This document shows, piece by piece, positions 14,071-27,198 of a DNA stretch of 60,000 bases (the first letter of the stretch is position 1; each line of letters opens with the position of its first letter). Both the position numbers and the translations under genes were made by a program. Under the pieces are notes generated by a model that was not told the origin of the DNA, did no database searches, and saw nothing but the letters and a program-made list of their open reading frames with translations. The DNA comes from Apostichopus japonicus (lineage: Eukaryota > Echinodermata > Holothuroidea > Aspidochirotida > Stichopodidae), in contig NC_092569.1 of the NCBI RefSeq assembly GCF_037975245.1, positions 779,001 through 839,000 on the forward strand. The letters run 5' to 3'.

Positions 14071-14164
14071 ATCCAATTCCGGAAGTAGGTGAATCCATTC
14101 AATCAACCATATACAAGATATTGAGATGGGATTTTCAACTTACCGTGTGGAATATTAAATGTTA

Positions 14165-14280
14165 TTTTATCAACCCTAGGAATAAACTGTATCAGCCATA
14201 CAGTAGAATATCCTTTATCAGCCCTAGGAATAAACTTTATCAGCCCTAGAAATATCCTTTATCAGCCCTAGGAATATCCA
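14165..14280. repeat. Short tandem repeat, TATCAGCCCTAGGAATA type
   Basis: Four to five imperfect copies of a unit of about 24-27 bp contain TATCARCCCTAGGAATA, then either AACT or TCCTT. The frame at 14052-14249 that runs through it is a by-product. Confidence 0.75.
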
Positions 14281-17200
14281 TTTAATACTGTAAAGGGGCC
14301 ACTGTGTTAACAGAAAACCCTTCGCTTCCTTGTATTAACATACTCATCTTAGTTAGCCCCGGATTCCATACGATACTTAGATCATACGCGTCGTTCATCT
14401 TCAGGAAAGCGACACGACAAACCTGTCACAAACCAACCTTAGCCTCAAACTATTTTAATGTGATTCATCATTAACAAGGAAGTGTGACGATAGGTCGGGT
14501 CTGACGAGAAATGGTCACAGGAATACTGACCAGGGCGCAAGGTCAATTAGGGAGGGGTCCGGTGGAAGATATGGAGTGGCCGGGAAAAATACGGGATGAA
14601 GAAAAATGTATATTCGATTTCATGATTCATGTGAGGGAAATGAAGAATGCGAAACGAGGCCCCAGTGACATAATTTTCCCGGGCCCGGCCTAGCTCTTAA
14701 TGATTCTGAACAGGGTAACAGAGGGGGTAACCCTAACCCTAACCCAATAGGACGGGGATATCACAACTCATTAGGAAATTTGCATTTTTTTTTAATTATA
14801 GAGATGATAAACAATAACGATTACAAGCAATAAATAGAGTTCAGGGGCTCGTTCAAACTGCGATGATTCAAATTTAAATTCGAATGTGAGGTCACCATGA
14901 CATAGAATCTAGTATTCTCATTGGTCGAACTTTGCTAACAATTTCCGTCATGAACATTGTTAGCCATAACTAGCTATTTACACTTAATATCAACTAACTG
15001 TTCACATGGATTGTATATCAAGTACCCTATCGGTTGTAAGTGACGGTTTCAAGTACTGGTTTTAAGTACGGTACCAGGTATTAAACTTATTATGTGCAAA
15101 TCAATGGTATGGCGTACCTCCATTAAGGTTTGATCTTTAAGAGCAACCGTCGCCCGCTTTTAATGAGAACAACTGCTACAAATTCACACTGTGTTTTACC
15201 GCACAAGACATGTAAATTGTTCATCACGATTATGCATCTATATAGGTACTGATAGTAGAAGTGATGTTGCCAATGCCTCATTTATACCTATAGGGCCGAT
15301 GGGTGGATGACATTTGAACTCCGACGAGGAATATCTGTCTAGTCCACGAACTCAAGCCTCAAGGGCGTGGTGAGGGTAGAATGGGGTCAATTTGAGTCCG
15401 GGGAAGAAAAACTGATAAATAATACAGGCCGGTATTCTCATTTTCATAATAAACTTATGGAAAAACTGATATGTCTGGTGACATTACACCCCAGTCCGAC
15501 TTTTTTCTCTCGACGCCTCAGCAAAATCCTTCCCCTAAAAGGGTTAAAATGGTGTCATGAATTATGTTTTTTCCTAATTCCCTACATGCACTAAACAAAC
15601 ACGCAAACCATTTCTTAATTTTGAAACTTATTTTGATTTCATCATGTGCCGTTCAGACTACCGTTTTTTTACATCAGGGTTATAAATGACATTTTAAATG
15701 AAATCCCTGTCCATCTGTGGAATGACTATCTTGCTAGCTGATCATGTTTGGTTAGTTTCATTCAAATAGTCGAGCCGTTCAAAACCACTGTTTATATGAA
15801 TTATTCTTCAGGCACATTGGCGGCAGAGGTAAATTGCCAGATAAAAATATGATCTCCTCAAAAGATATAGAACCCTCGAATCATAAAAAATAGATGTTGA
15901 AAATGATGAAAAAAGATGTTCCTTTCCGTTGTCACGTACGCAGTTTTTAAATGCAACATTTGTTTAAGTAAGGATAATAGAATAAACATGATCGGACAAA
16001 TTGAAGTATAATATTTGATCATGATTCTTCGGTCAAAGTTGACTTTCTCTGTCGTGCTGGAGAATATCATAGATTTGAATGAGGACACAGAGAGAGATCA
16101 TATCAAATACACTTATGAGATGTAAATTTAAAAGCTCAAGTGAAGGGTATCTGACTAATGTACAAAACGAAATATTTATTCAGAGGTGCACAATGGGGTA
16201 ACTTTGTCTCGTCGAGAGCGACGAAAGGGATCCGTTTATTTGGGAATTTGACAAAGAAATTCCTTGAGTAGAGAGATACTCACGTAGAACAGGGAGTTTA
16301 AGAAAAAAAGCCATTGGTACAGTAATCATACACGGAACGAAACGTCTTGCAGGAATGAATGTGCTCATGTGAGGTGTGTGACACATGTATACAGACGGTA
16401 GGGGTCGGGAAGGGGGGGGTGGAGGAAGGTGGGGGTTGCTTATTGTACACGTTAGTGACACTAACTGTTATATACAAGTCCTTGGGTAGAGGAGTACTTA
16501 TTCATGTAACGAACGTCTATTTTAGAAAAAAAGATGTGTTCATGTTAACTTGAGTTACATGTTTGCATTCAAATGAACAAAGATAATTTTAATTTAAATC
16601 CTTAATTGAATTCGATCAGACAAAAAGATAGTGTCAACACTTGCATATTAATTTTATTCAAATGTATAAAGTAAGCTCAAGTCGCTTGATTGCATTTGTC
16701 TGAAATGTCAACAAATGTCATGTTAGTTCATGTACAGGGCGAAAAATGTTACCTTCATCGGTTTCTTGCAGTCGTTACAAATATTAAAACAAAATAGATT
16801 TCTTGAATTTCAATCCGGAGAAATGAAGAGAAGGAGGAAAAGAAAGATCACCCAAGACGCCACAGACAATCATAGTCAAGACGTTTCTAAACAGCCATAA
16901 AACACATTCAGTGCCTGCTACCATTCACAAGGATCATTAAATAGTCAGAGATGTTACGCAGGGTCTCTTTTCGGCTCTTGTAATTTACTTTCTCTGTGAC
17001 TTCATCTAATATTTTGTTCAATATCTCATACATCTGTTTGCCAGGTTTCTTATAAATTGCTTTCCTATCTCCCTGTATAATCCGTAACAAAATGACGTAG
17101 GGTAATAATTTAGATAAAATGGGTATAGCACATTGGGATGATGTTTCTCTGCTAGAAAATTGATTAACCTTTCTCTTTTACTGCACGAAATATTACAAAC

Positions 17201-17679
17201 AATGTTGTATTATGATTGATTTATGGTATGGCCTGTTATCCATACCATCTTTCCATCGCTCGCTCTATCTGGCGTTCTCTCTTGAATCTCCGTCTCTTAC
17301 TCTGTGATACTAAGCATTACACTGTTCGATATGATGTATCGCAAGCTATATGGTATTAATAACTCATATGAAGATATAACAGTTATAGTTAAAACAAAAG
17401 AAGTTATTTATTATACTTCTTAAAGTTCATTTACTTCCATATTTTCTTCTTCAAACAGTATAGGGTAAGTTATAAAGAACCTATCACTTGAATGATGTTA
17501 GTTAAATGGGAAATGAAAGCTTAAAGAGGGAGAATAATGAAAGTAAGGGAAATATACAAATTTATTACCAGGGGTATTAAATGTTATAAATTAACGTTAG
17601 ATTGATGTAAGAAATCTATTGTACAGTCTGTATAGATTCTGACAACAATGTATGAAGCGGTTTGAGCTGTAATGGAGTG
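14281..17679. other. Non-coding intronic stretch
   Basis: No gene was recognised. The stretch includes a somewhat GC-richer segment at 14340-14700, a telomere-like word at 14728 (listed), a CCAAT-type word on the minus strand near 14930, and G-rich patches near 16405-16440. A 60-codon minus-strand frame at 16908-17090 is hydrophilic and less AT-biased than its surroundings, but I cannot assign it. Confidence 0.45.
14728..14745. repeat. Interstitial telomere-like word, three TAACCC units
   Basis: Three exact TAACCC hexamers in a row, the complement of the animal TTAGGG telomere repeat, follow a G-run. It is too short to be a telomere or a clear fusion scar. Confidence 0.6.
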
Positions 17680-18285
17680 CCTCATTATCACTTCACCATG
17701 CCTTGCCCTTAGCCCTTCTGACCCCTCAACATCAACTCACATTCCCCTCAGCCCCACTGCCTTCACCCATTGTCAGCTCACCAAGCTCTCAGCCCACTGA
17801 CCCCTCAATATCAACTCACAATCCCCTAATCCCCACTGCCCTCTCTCATTGCCAAATCACCATCCACTCAGTACCACTACCTTCCCATTGTCATCTCTAC
17901 ATTCCCTAATCCCCACTGTTACCCTTCTCTCATTGTCATCTCACCATACCCAAATCCCCACAGTTACCCCTCTCTTATTGTTATCTCACAAACCCCTAAT
18001 CCCCACTGTTACCCCTCTCTCATTGTCATCTCACCATTCCCTAATCCCCACAGTTACCCCTGTCTTATTGTTATCTCACAAACAACTAAGCCCCACTGTT
18101 ACCCCTCTCTCAATGTCATTTCACCATCCCCTAAGCCCTCTGTTACCCCTTTCTCATTGTCATCTCACCATCCCCTAATCCCCACTGTTACCCCTCTCTC
18201 ATTGTCATCTTACCATCCCCTAAGCCCCACAGTTACCCCTCTCCGATTGTTATCTGACAATCCCCTAATCCCGACTGTTACCCCA
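17680..18285. repeat. 45-bp C-rich minisatellite, about 13 copies
   Basis: The unit CCCCACTGTTACCCCTCTCT plus CATTGTCATCTCACCATCCCCTAAT recurs; CACTGTT or CACAGTT falls at 17914, 17959 and 18004, giving exactly 45 bp. As 45 is a multiple of three, a 109-codon frame stays open with a 15-residue period (LIPTVTPLSLSSHHP). The 5' copies are the most diverged. The open frame is best explained by the repeat and not by coding. Confidence 0.9.
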
Positions 18286-19734
18286 CCCTATAGATTAACT
18301 TCCGTCTCATTAGAAATATCATTCACCTCAGTCTCACCTTAAAACGTATATGTTACCATATTTCACCTATTTTTGTAGTCAAAATGACAACATCATTGCT
18401 TTCTCACTAAAATATCACCAAATAATTTATCTTGATGGTTCTGATAGGGTCGAGTCCTAATAATTTTAGTAAATACTTTTTAAAAAATGGATCTTAACAG
18501 GCTACTTGATAAAACACGTTGGAACTAATTTTCGAAGACATTTTCCACACAGTATAGAGAGAAAAATACACACTGGAAACTCTGTAGTATAAACAACACG
18601 GTACATATACTCAACCCTAAATTAAATTGATACAAAGAAATAAAGAAAAAGAATAGTATGGTTGTTATGGATATTTAATTTTGGCATTAAACAAAAGAAA
18701 CTAAAAAATATGCAAATCACATTTTAACAACGATGATGATAGTTTAATCGTTTGTTAGCATACTAATTGTGTTGAACTTGTGTGCATGTTTTCTCGATAT
18801 TAACTCTTCAATTGTGAAATATCACTGATCAAATTTTCGCTTGCCATAAAAAAAAATCAATTATTTTCAAGCAGGGTTGTGATGTGAAACAAACAATTAA
18901 AAGAATTTAAACAATAAGAACCATAATAAACCGATTAAAATATACCAAATGATAAAGTTGGTTCATGTAATATGTTTCTAAATCCGCGTATATCATTAAA
19001 GGAAATCATAAATGAGGGCGCTGCGGTAAAATAATCAGTATCCACCTACCTCGTTTGCTAACATCAACTTTGAGGTGCAACAATATTTGATAAACTCCTA
19101 CTAGTTTTTTTTTTTTACAGTTACTTTCCTACGTTAACATATTTGCTAGTTTGGTGGTATATGGTAAATTCGCGATAATATAAGGGGATTAATATTCCTT
19201 AAAAGATGGCATTGATAACGATCTCGCAGATTTGGCTCAGCTGTTTAGGTTTATCTTTTAGCAATCATGTGATCTCATCGATAATTTTACCAAATTCAGT
19301 CGTAAATAGGAAAATTATACCTGTAAAGATCGGGAGTCGAACTGCACGAACCAAGGAAATATTTCCCTAACTTCGCGAATGGATTTAAATTTACCACATA
19401 ATTCCACCAAAAGTGTGAAATAATTCATGCAAACGTCTCAAAATACCAAATTGATGTTTCTCAGTGTCGCTGTGGGACTTTTGGCCGTCATTATCGTTAA
19501 GGCTTTGAAGATTAAAATTGCGATTGAAAAAAAGTGGGCAGAATTTGACTAACGAACACAGCAACTATATACAGTTTCTGTATCAGAGGAGAATACACGA
19601 ATTTACGCGAATTTAGGGAACATGCGAAGTTACCGTATTCTACCATACATACTGTTGCTAAGTCAACATTTCCGGAGCAAATAACTTTTCATAAGAAGTC
19701 ATACACCTGAAGTAACGTCATATTTTTGTTTTTT
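18286..19734. other. Non-coding intronic stretch, nothing recognised
   Basis: AT-rich DNA with no open frame of note. No repeat was recognised apart from short homopolymer runs. Confidence 0.5.
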
Positions 19735-20014
19735 GTCGGACGATCTGTCCTTCCAGATCAATACTCGTTATACCTTGCGTTCTAGCAATACACTCACTCT
19801 CACTGTTCCCAGAACTAAACTGAAAACCTATGGCGACCGTGCCTTTCCATCAGCCGGGCCCAAGCTCTGCAATGGTCTGCCCGTATCTGTGCGGAGTTCT
19901 CCCACTCTCATTCAGTTCAAGTCTTGCTTGAAGACTCATTTTTTTAAGTTGGCTTTCTATTAGGGTTGTACAGCGCTATTGAATCATTCGTAGATTTTAG
20001 CGCTTTATAAGTTC

Positions 20015-20045
<31 letters not shown>

Positions 20046-20046
20046 T
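19735..20046 (+). mobile_element. 3' end of a non-LTR retrotransposon (CR1/L2/Rex-like), 5'-truncated
   Basis: A frame of about 75 codons ending at 19963 has the typical extreme C terminus of the polyprotein of CR1/L2-type elements: YTLRSSNT, then VPRTKLKTYGDRAF, SAGPKLCNGLPVSVRS, and a final FKSCLKTHFFKLAF before the stop. The reverse transcriptase core is missing, so the copy is truncated at the 5' end, the usual outcome of incomplete reverse transcription. A short 3' UTR containing AGCGCTTTATAAGTTCATT is followed by an (ATT)n tail at about 20015-20046, as in this clade. The frame is intact for its length, which suggests a fairly young insertion. It sits in sense orientation within the GPCR intron. 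Confidence 0.85.
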
Positions 20047-21401
20047 TTATCCATTGTGACAAGTGGCTGTAAGTACAAAAGTCAGTTGTTGCACCCCATT
20101 CTGCAAGAAACTCATACTTATGCAAAACAAAACCATACGTAAACAGTTGAACTTGTCACATATATGAAGGCCATCGGAGGTAATTCTGCGAATCATCCAC
20201 CTAATAATTCAATTACCGGATGAATAAAGGAAAGAAAATCCGACTTTCAAACGTTTATAGTGAAAAGTATATAGTTGCAAATATCAGTGCTCTCGATAAC
20301 AACGTTCCCAAGGTAATGGAATATGAAGCTTGTGTTCCTTATTGACAGGTTAAAAAAAGATATGTTTCATCCTAAAGCAACTGGTCAGTTTGCATAAACT
20401 TTATCGATGTAGAACGGGTTCAGAATGGTTTGATTTCAAAAGATATGTAAATGTATTTAAATATTATCCTTAATAAAGGTATAATCGTATCATCCCCTGT
20501 CTTTTCATCCCTGTTCTTTAAGGTCATTATTAGCCTTTTTTTCTGCCAAAGCATCATAATTTTACTCGTTTATACAGCATATTATTTTGTGTAGTTAGTT
20601 TTTGAGTAAGTAGTGATCAAGATCATGTTTCCTTGCATAATACTATCATCTTTTCTTTTCGCATTGTTTTCGTGTATTACATATTTTATGTAACTTTTTA
20701 TATTTGATTAATTACAAAGAGCTAGCTTTTGATTTACCAGCAACAACGACCCCCTTTAAAGTTGTTTCAGCGGGTTTATAGTAGGTGCAAACTATGGAAT
20801 TAGAAAAGTTGCAGACGGTATTACCATTTTTTGATTAATTTTGCAAAGAAAAACTTTCAAAATTCAACGTCAGTACTATATTTTCTCTCGCTCAATAACT
20901 GCTATAATTATTGGATGTTTTATGGCACCATTACATTTGATTGACTTTCCTGCATCTAAGATGAAGAAAATTCTTTCGAGGACATATTTTCTTTTAAACT
21001 TCACAAGAGCTGATTCTTGTAAAAACTGTATTTAATTTATAGTTTTCATACTGTCAGGTTCGAATCGGTTGGTCAGGTTAAAGGAATGGAACGCGATTTC
21101 TCTCGGTGTCGACTAGAGTTAAAGGAGCAAAAGCACTTTAAATGGAGGTTCTGTCGATATCATCCAACTTCTTACTTTTGTTTACTAAACTTGTATGTTA
21201 TGATAAATGGCTATAATACCATATCCATGTTCCAATTACTGCAACATAATCACTTACATAACTACAGTTAATGCAATATCTCGCAAAACGTTATAAATAA
21301 TTTATTTTCGCCACTAAAGGGATTAATTAGTTTTAAAATAGTTAATTAATATCTTGCATCTTGTAAATTAAGTTTAAATGCGATCACCTTCCAAAGGAAT
21401 G
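20047..21401. other. Non-coding intronic stretch, nothing recognised
   Basis: AT-rich, with short open frames at 20841-21035 and 21086-21271 that resemble nothing known to me. Confidence 0.5.
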
Positions 21402-21750
21402 CTGTCTTGATGACGTCACTGACGGAACTAAGGCATATTGTCGTACCAAACATATGTAACTATTTTTAGCAATATAAACTAACATTGTATTAAAATTGTC
21501 TGTTCATAGGAACTGTCTTGATGACGTCACTGGCGGAACTCAAACATATTGTTGTACAAAACATATGTAACTATGTCTAGCGATGTCACCAAGTACTGTA
21601 TTAGCTTTTTCCTGTACAAGGCGTAATATGAACTGTCTTAATGACGTCACTGGCGGAACTCAAGCATATTGTTGTACAAAACATATGTAACTATCTCTAA
21701 CAATATGACCAAATACTGTAGTTTCTTGCCTGTACAAACCATCATAGGAA
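21402..21750. repeat. 111-120-bp tandem repeat carrying CRE-type palindromes
   Basis: Three copies begin at 21402, 21513 and 21633 with CTGTCTTGATGACGTCACTG, followed by GCGGAACTCAARCATATTGT and ACAAAACATATGTAACTAT. Each copy holds a full TGACGTCA palindrome (21411, 21522, 21642), the consensus site of CREB/ATF factors. Later copies are more alike than the first. Whether any site is bound is unknown. Confidence 0.85.
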
Positions 21751-24700
21751 AACTTGTTACACACAATGTTTCAGACTTGCATCCAACAATTAGCATGGTT
21801 AAGGAACTTTAAAGTTCTCAAATGGACTTTGAAATAATTCTAAACAACCGTATCCCTTTAAAGACCATCTTCATACGCTGGTTCCTATATAATGCAAGGT
21901 CTTGTCACTCCTAACGATTGTTTTACTTTTTATTTAAAGGCGATTTAGAAAGATTAATGGCTAATTCTAGAGAGAACATTGAATTTTGACGCTAACGGCT
22001 CCGGTGCGTGTAGGGTATCAACTTATTCATCTTTCAACAGTTTGGCCTAATTTATCAAATTTTGACGTGTCTTCCTTTGATCGCTTCCTTTTATGTCAGA
22101 TCTAAATTGTGACTTATTCTCTCCCGTTCTGAATTACTCTCTCTTTATTTTCGGTTACAAATGTAAAAAAAAAATGTTACAAATATTTGCTAATATTCTT
22201 TACCCTGTGGAAATATTGAAGTATCCGCAGGAAATCTGATATTGAAGTATAACGTAATCTATACAAATTTACCCCAAAAATATGGAATTTTCATAACAAA
22301 TATTATTTCTTTTTATACAGCTATCGATCTTGAGTTTCAAAAAAGACATAAATTGTTAACAGTCGTTTTGTGAAGAAATTTAAATGACGCTAGATATGTA
22401 GAGAGTAAATCAGTAAGCTATTGGTTCCCTGAAAATGTTGACATTTTAACGATTTGAATTTTAACTTAAAGATCGGTACCATAAATTGGTTGCAATTGTT
22501 AAGGAAAGATAGACATTTTAGAAAAAAAAAATCAGTTTAAATATTTTCTTAAATTGAATTCTCTGATTTTTCTTGGCTTAGATTGATATTAGTTAAACAT
22601 ATTTAGAAGTTTGACCAACTCACTTTCGTCCAGACCCTCCCCAAAAAGGAGAAGCAAATTTATGGGTTTTTTTTGCTTCTTCTTTTATCTCGTCCTCGCA
22701 ACGATCACCAAAGAACTACTTTATATTTCGTATGAATACCTGACATGATTGATTTGAATTGTTTATGAAGGACTTCGCGGAAGAACTTGCGCTCTTACGG
22801 ACGGTACGTTTTGGTCATCAAAGGTTTTAAGCACGATCTGTTATTTTCCACAAGCAACTTGTCATTATTTTTCCCCTTTTATTCTTCAAGTGGGTAAGAA
22901 AAGGATTTTTGATTGATAAAGTTGTCTGCGATACTCTACTTGAGTCGGCTAAAAGTGCCATAGTTAACTTTAGAAAAATAAAAAAATAAAACAAAAATAC
23001 ACGTCAACCAGGAAACCTGTCTGAAAATCCAGGCACGGTTTTGAAAATAGTTTACTTCCGTCTTGAATTGAATGATTCCAAAGACAAAGAAACCAAAATA
23101 TTATCCAAAAAACTTTGAAAAGTTCCAGTAATTGTCTTTTTTATTTTTTTATCCTGAACTCAGCTATAGTGAAATCCCAAAAACTTTGAAAGAGAATATT
23201 GAATTATGTCTATATTTACAGTTGCAACTCCTATAAAACGGATGGTATCTAACTAATATCAATTTCGCTAGAGAGGATAACCTTGACTAGACATTGGAAG
23301 ATCTTTACAACAACAAAAGTTTTACGAATGATGTTGTTGTGGCAATTGCTTGCCTGTGGCTTCTCACCTATAACGGTATATTTGTATATGTCAGGCTTGT
23401 GACGTATGTTATAACATAGAAGTTTCATAATTAATAAAGACTTCTGGTCTTTCTCCCTTCCTCTCCTTCCATTGTTGTTTCTTCAAGAGGCTTCAAATTC
23501 TTTAATATAAATTCTGATTCGAAGGAGATTTATTGTAACATACCTTGCTGTGATGCCAGATATTATAACAAAAAGAACGTATAGATTACTTTGGACTGTT
23601 TTTGAGGAAAATAAGACCTCCTTTGACATAATTCAGTGGCCGACTAGTAATCGACGAAGATACTAATCTCAGTGGTGTTTTATCTGTATGTTTGTCTCTA
23701 CATCGAACCACACAGCGGTGCGAATAATATCATATAAAAAAACGACTGTTCTAGTTTAGCATATTTTGAGTAAATAAAAAGTTGTAATATTCATGCTAAT
23801 ATCTATGCAAACGGACGATATGAAAAAAGCTGAATAATATTAATAAATATGGCATATATTGGGTAATATTTAATAACCATTGGGTAATAAATTGTCGCAA
23901 TGATACGCAAAGGAACATTAAAACAGATGACCACTTTCAATATAGTGGGAAAAAATGACATTTAGGATAAAAGCCATTGTACAGTGACTTTAACTTGCCT
24001 GTGTTGATCGCTTAAAATTGCTACGTACAACATTCGACTCGGTCTTATAAACAAAATGGCGATTGGATTCCAGCGCACGCCTTAAAAAGGAACGGGCATT
24101 AGCTTAAGTTGTAAAAGATAGAGCGCGTCTTCATGTTATATCTTGTACAGGGATTGATGAACAGCGACATGATATTAAGAAAGAAGTATAAACTGAACAA
24201 ACAGTCGTTTTATCTGTTACTATGCGCTATATTGCAATATATGTTATGGTTTATTAATGTGTTTGTTTAATACTTTTTGTGGTTTAATACCTGTCTATAT
24301 GGTACTTCATAAACCACGCCCGAATGATAGAATATTTATGTTACTGTATTACATCTTGAAATGCTCTGAATGTAGTAATACAGTTTGTTCTGTAATACTA
24401 AAGTCGAAGAAATTATACGAATTTTGTAAATACCAGAGTAATGTATATGAATTAAGTAATGTCAGTTATATCTTTCATTTTTTTATTAAGATACACTTAA
24501 AAGCACATTACTGTGGGATGGAACTGATTTTTATTTTTAGCAAGTTGCTGTGTCTGTAACTGTAGGGGCAAACTACATCCTTATAACATTATTTTACCGA
24601 GAAGACACTATTTTATTTAATCCGATGATATTTTGGAACATCAGAGTGAGTGAACGTCATCCGGGAGCTATAAACGTCTTTGTTTTTCTTCAAAATATTT

Positions 24701-25490
24701 CAATAATATGTCCACAAAGTGAATATGAACTTCTACGAAAAATGAAAAACAGAGAACATTTGCCCAGATGGACACCACAGTTCACCAACTGTGATTAACG
24801 AACTGGTGTGATAGAAGGCTTAGCCAGACTCAACATAAATTACGTAACAGCTCCCTGGTTACATTCAATCAGTAATATCTTGAGCTCGAAAAACCATAAC
24901 GGATTATTTTTCCCCTTTCAATACAAGTTTTGCATTCTCTGCCACCGGACTATCAAATAAAATAAATAAAGACGGAATTTTTACCAGTTATACTTTTGTT
25001 TTTGATTGTTGAGCCGTTAATAGGACGAGTCCTTTCACCCAAGAAGTTAAGCATGACTACCAGCAAACCAAGCGTGGAGTTCAAGGAATTAACATTAATC
25101 TTAATAACCTTTTATCAACACGCATCTGTCTGTAGCCAACCAACCGCTCGACCTTTGCATTCAACCGTTAAAGTAACATTCCTAACAAGATAATAAATAA
25201 GAACCAGAAAGACTCAATTAATTAACCTTCGTTGTATACCGGCGATGCAATCAAATCGTTCCCAATGCCTGTCTGTTACTAAGACAAGACAGTGTTTGTC
25301 ACTGAAACTCACAACAACCAAAAATCGTCTAAATTCTTTATTACTGCACCAGGACTTTCTTGTGTCGGAATAATGTGTGGCTATTCCTTCCCTTTTAGAA
25401 TAAGTTTTATTCTCGGTGATGTAATTCTATTGTGTTTATAATTTACAGAACCTAAGATGTACCCGTCAATACGATGCTAATATAATCTAA

Positions 25491-25493
<3 letters not shown>
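21751..25493. other. Non-coding intronic stretch, nothing recognised
   Basis: AT-rich DNA with scattered A/T homopolymers. Frames at 24257-24559 (100 codons) and 24550-24798 (82 codons) have AT-driven composition and no family signature. Confidence 0.5.

Positions 25494-25573
<80 letters not shown>
25494..25573. repeat. (TA)n microsatellite, 80 bp
   Basis: An uninterrupted TA dinucleotide run between unique flanks. I see no inverted repeats at its borders, unlike the run at 36260. Confidence 0.95.
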
Positions 25574-25575
<2 letters not shown>

Positions 25576-26803
25576 ATAGGCTCTTTCAACTCTTAAGAAT
25601 TTTGGTGTTGATAAGCTGCTTTAATTAACCCCATTACGAAACTCGTTCAGTATTTCCTTAGCTAAACATCGAGTGATTTGCCGATAAAACAAACAGCAGA
25701 GCCTTAACTGCAATCCTGGATGAAACAAACAAATATGAAGGCATTAAGATATATTGCAGCCGTGCACGGTGACGAGCAATAACGTACAACGTTGTGTATA
25801 TCTTCGCATGCTATGCTGTGGACATCTACGTCTGACGAACATTTGTCTCAAGTATAGTAGACTGCTTGTCGCAAAGCTATATGTATTTAACCCACACCTG
25901 AGATTTTCTTTTAATTACAGGAATATAATCATTGTTTTAATAATAATTGGTGTAGGTTTGTCATTTGATTATTTATTTATCTATTTATTTATTTTATATA
26001 TACTTTTTTTACTCTTAAAATCTAACAAACTTGTCACATGTCTTTGCGTTTCCTTATAAAGTTTATGACGTAGACTAAAGCTGTACTATAGAATTGGTTC
26101 AATATATGCTACCTTGGGTTTCTACACCAAGGGGGGTTTCTTGCGTCAAGAGGCGAGCCCGGAGGTATAGTTTAGTTATCAGCAAAGTTAACTACAAGAG
26201 CGTGGAAACACTTATGAATGGTTTATGCAAACTAAATCTCTCTTGGGTACCTGGAGGCAATGAGCCTTGGGTAATTAAAAATGGTTATGAGGTTTGTAGT
26301 GGTTGGGATTTCCTTCCGAAGAACAGGAAAGAAGGTTGACACCTCTAACGATCATTTCAAATAAATACTTCAAGATATACTGAAATTCCGAATGTCGAAT
26401 AAAGTGTCTGTACAGCAGTCACCCTTGTTATTTCTGTGTCTTTATTTGTGCAAATCGCCGTAGTGTAGTTTTGTAAGAAGTCAAAAGTATTTCGTTTCGT
26501 ATTGTCAAATATCTTATGACCCAAGGAGTCGTACAGATTTTATTTGCCAAAAATTGCCCTTGAAATGACAGGTATAGAATTTCTCTACTAAAGTCTACAC
26601 GATTGGAAGAATAAAAAAGAAGAAGCGATATGCTTATGTCGCTATGTGCCTGTAAAACCCTCAATATTAGAGTATATAAGAGGACAGTTAACTGTTGTGT
26701 ATCATGTTCCTCCTGAATCATCTTGATTGGGAACAGCAGTATGTTAGAGAAACTGATTTTTGGGAGGGTGGGGGATATTAGATATACATATATATATTCA
26801 ATT
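25574..26803. other. Non-coding intronic stretch, nothing recognised
   Basis: Short frames at 25754-26059, 26094-26339 and, on the minus strand, 26428-26721 have no recognisable domain. A G-rich patch lies at 26761-26774. Confidence 0.45.
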
Positions 26804-26833
26804 CACTATTTTACATCGGATCGAGATATATAG

Positions 26834-26864
<31 letters not shown>

Positions 26865-26939
26865 TATATATATACATATATATGTGTGTATATATATATA
26901 TTAAGATAAATATATATCGTGATCCGATGTAAAATAGTA
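26804..26939. mobile_element. 136-bp inverted-repeat element with a CATA/CA/TA microsatellite core
   Basis: The arms 26804-26832 and 26911-26939 are 29-bp inverted repeats with about two mismatches (ACTATTTTACATCGGATC against its complement, then GATATATA). Between them lie (CATA)n, (CA)n and (TA)n. The shape fits a small non-autonomous hairpin element (MITE-like). No transposase and no clear target-site duplication is visible. Confidence 0.7.
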
Positions 26940-27180
26940 TGGTTTAGGTGAAATATGTATTTAATGATGATAGTTAATCGAATCAGGGAATAAGTTTCTT
27001 GTTAAAACGTGTATTATTTAAATTTTACACCTGTCGTATATTGTCGTCGAATTCAAATGTTTCATGTATCAAATAAACTAATCGTAGGTGAAATAGAATT
27101 CATTCTATTGCCATAGTCGTTTCGAATTTCAGTTCACGAATAATTAAATTATTCCCTTTTATATTTTGTTTTCATTTCAG

Positions 27181-27198
27181 AATCGGCAGAGTCAAGCT
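27181..27198 (+). CDS. Proposed 18-nt microexon of the GPCR gene
   Basis: The 18 bases AATCGGCAGAGTCAAGCT lie between a strong acceptor (long T-rich tract ending TTTCAG) and a consensus donor, GTGAGT at 27199. Entered and left in phase 1, they code Glu-Ser-Ala-Glu-Ser-Ser-Ser together with the flanking split codons and keep the frame into the seven-helix exon. The residues would lie in the extracellular N terminus. The call is supported by both splice sites and by phase, not by transcripts. If skipped, the frame is still kept, so it could be a regulated cassette. Confidence 0.55.

Larger units (their letters stand above)
1739..27180 (+). other. Proposed intron 1 of the GPCR gene (about 25.4 kb)
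   Basis: It begins GTAAATA and ends with a strong acceptor, a T-rich tract followed by TTTCAG at 27175-27180. It contains repeats, one retrotransposon fragment and one hairpin element, which are listed separately. No convincing nested gene was found on either strand. The open frames inside are short, AT-driven or made by tandem repeats. Confidence 0.4.

Noticed and set aside
17703-18342. Pro/Ser/Thr-rich frames that look like a mucin or cell-wall repeat protein
   Set aside because: Explained by the 45-bp minisatellite, whose length is divisible by three; there is no start or signal context and no flanking domain.
26094-26339. 81-codon plus-strand frame with mixed composition
   Set aside because: No domain, motif or splice context; it lies inside the proposed intron.
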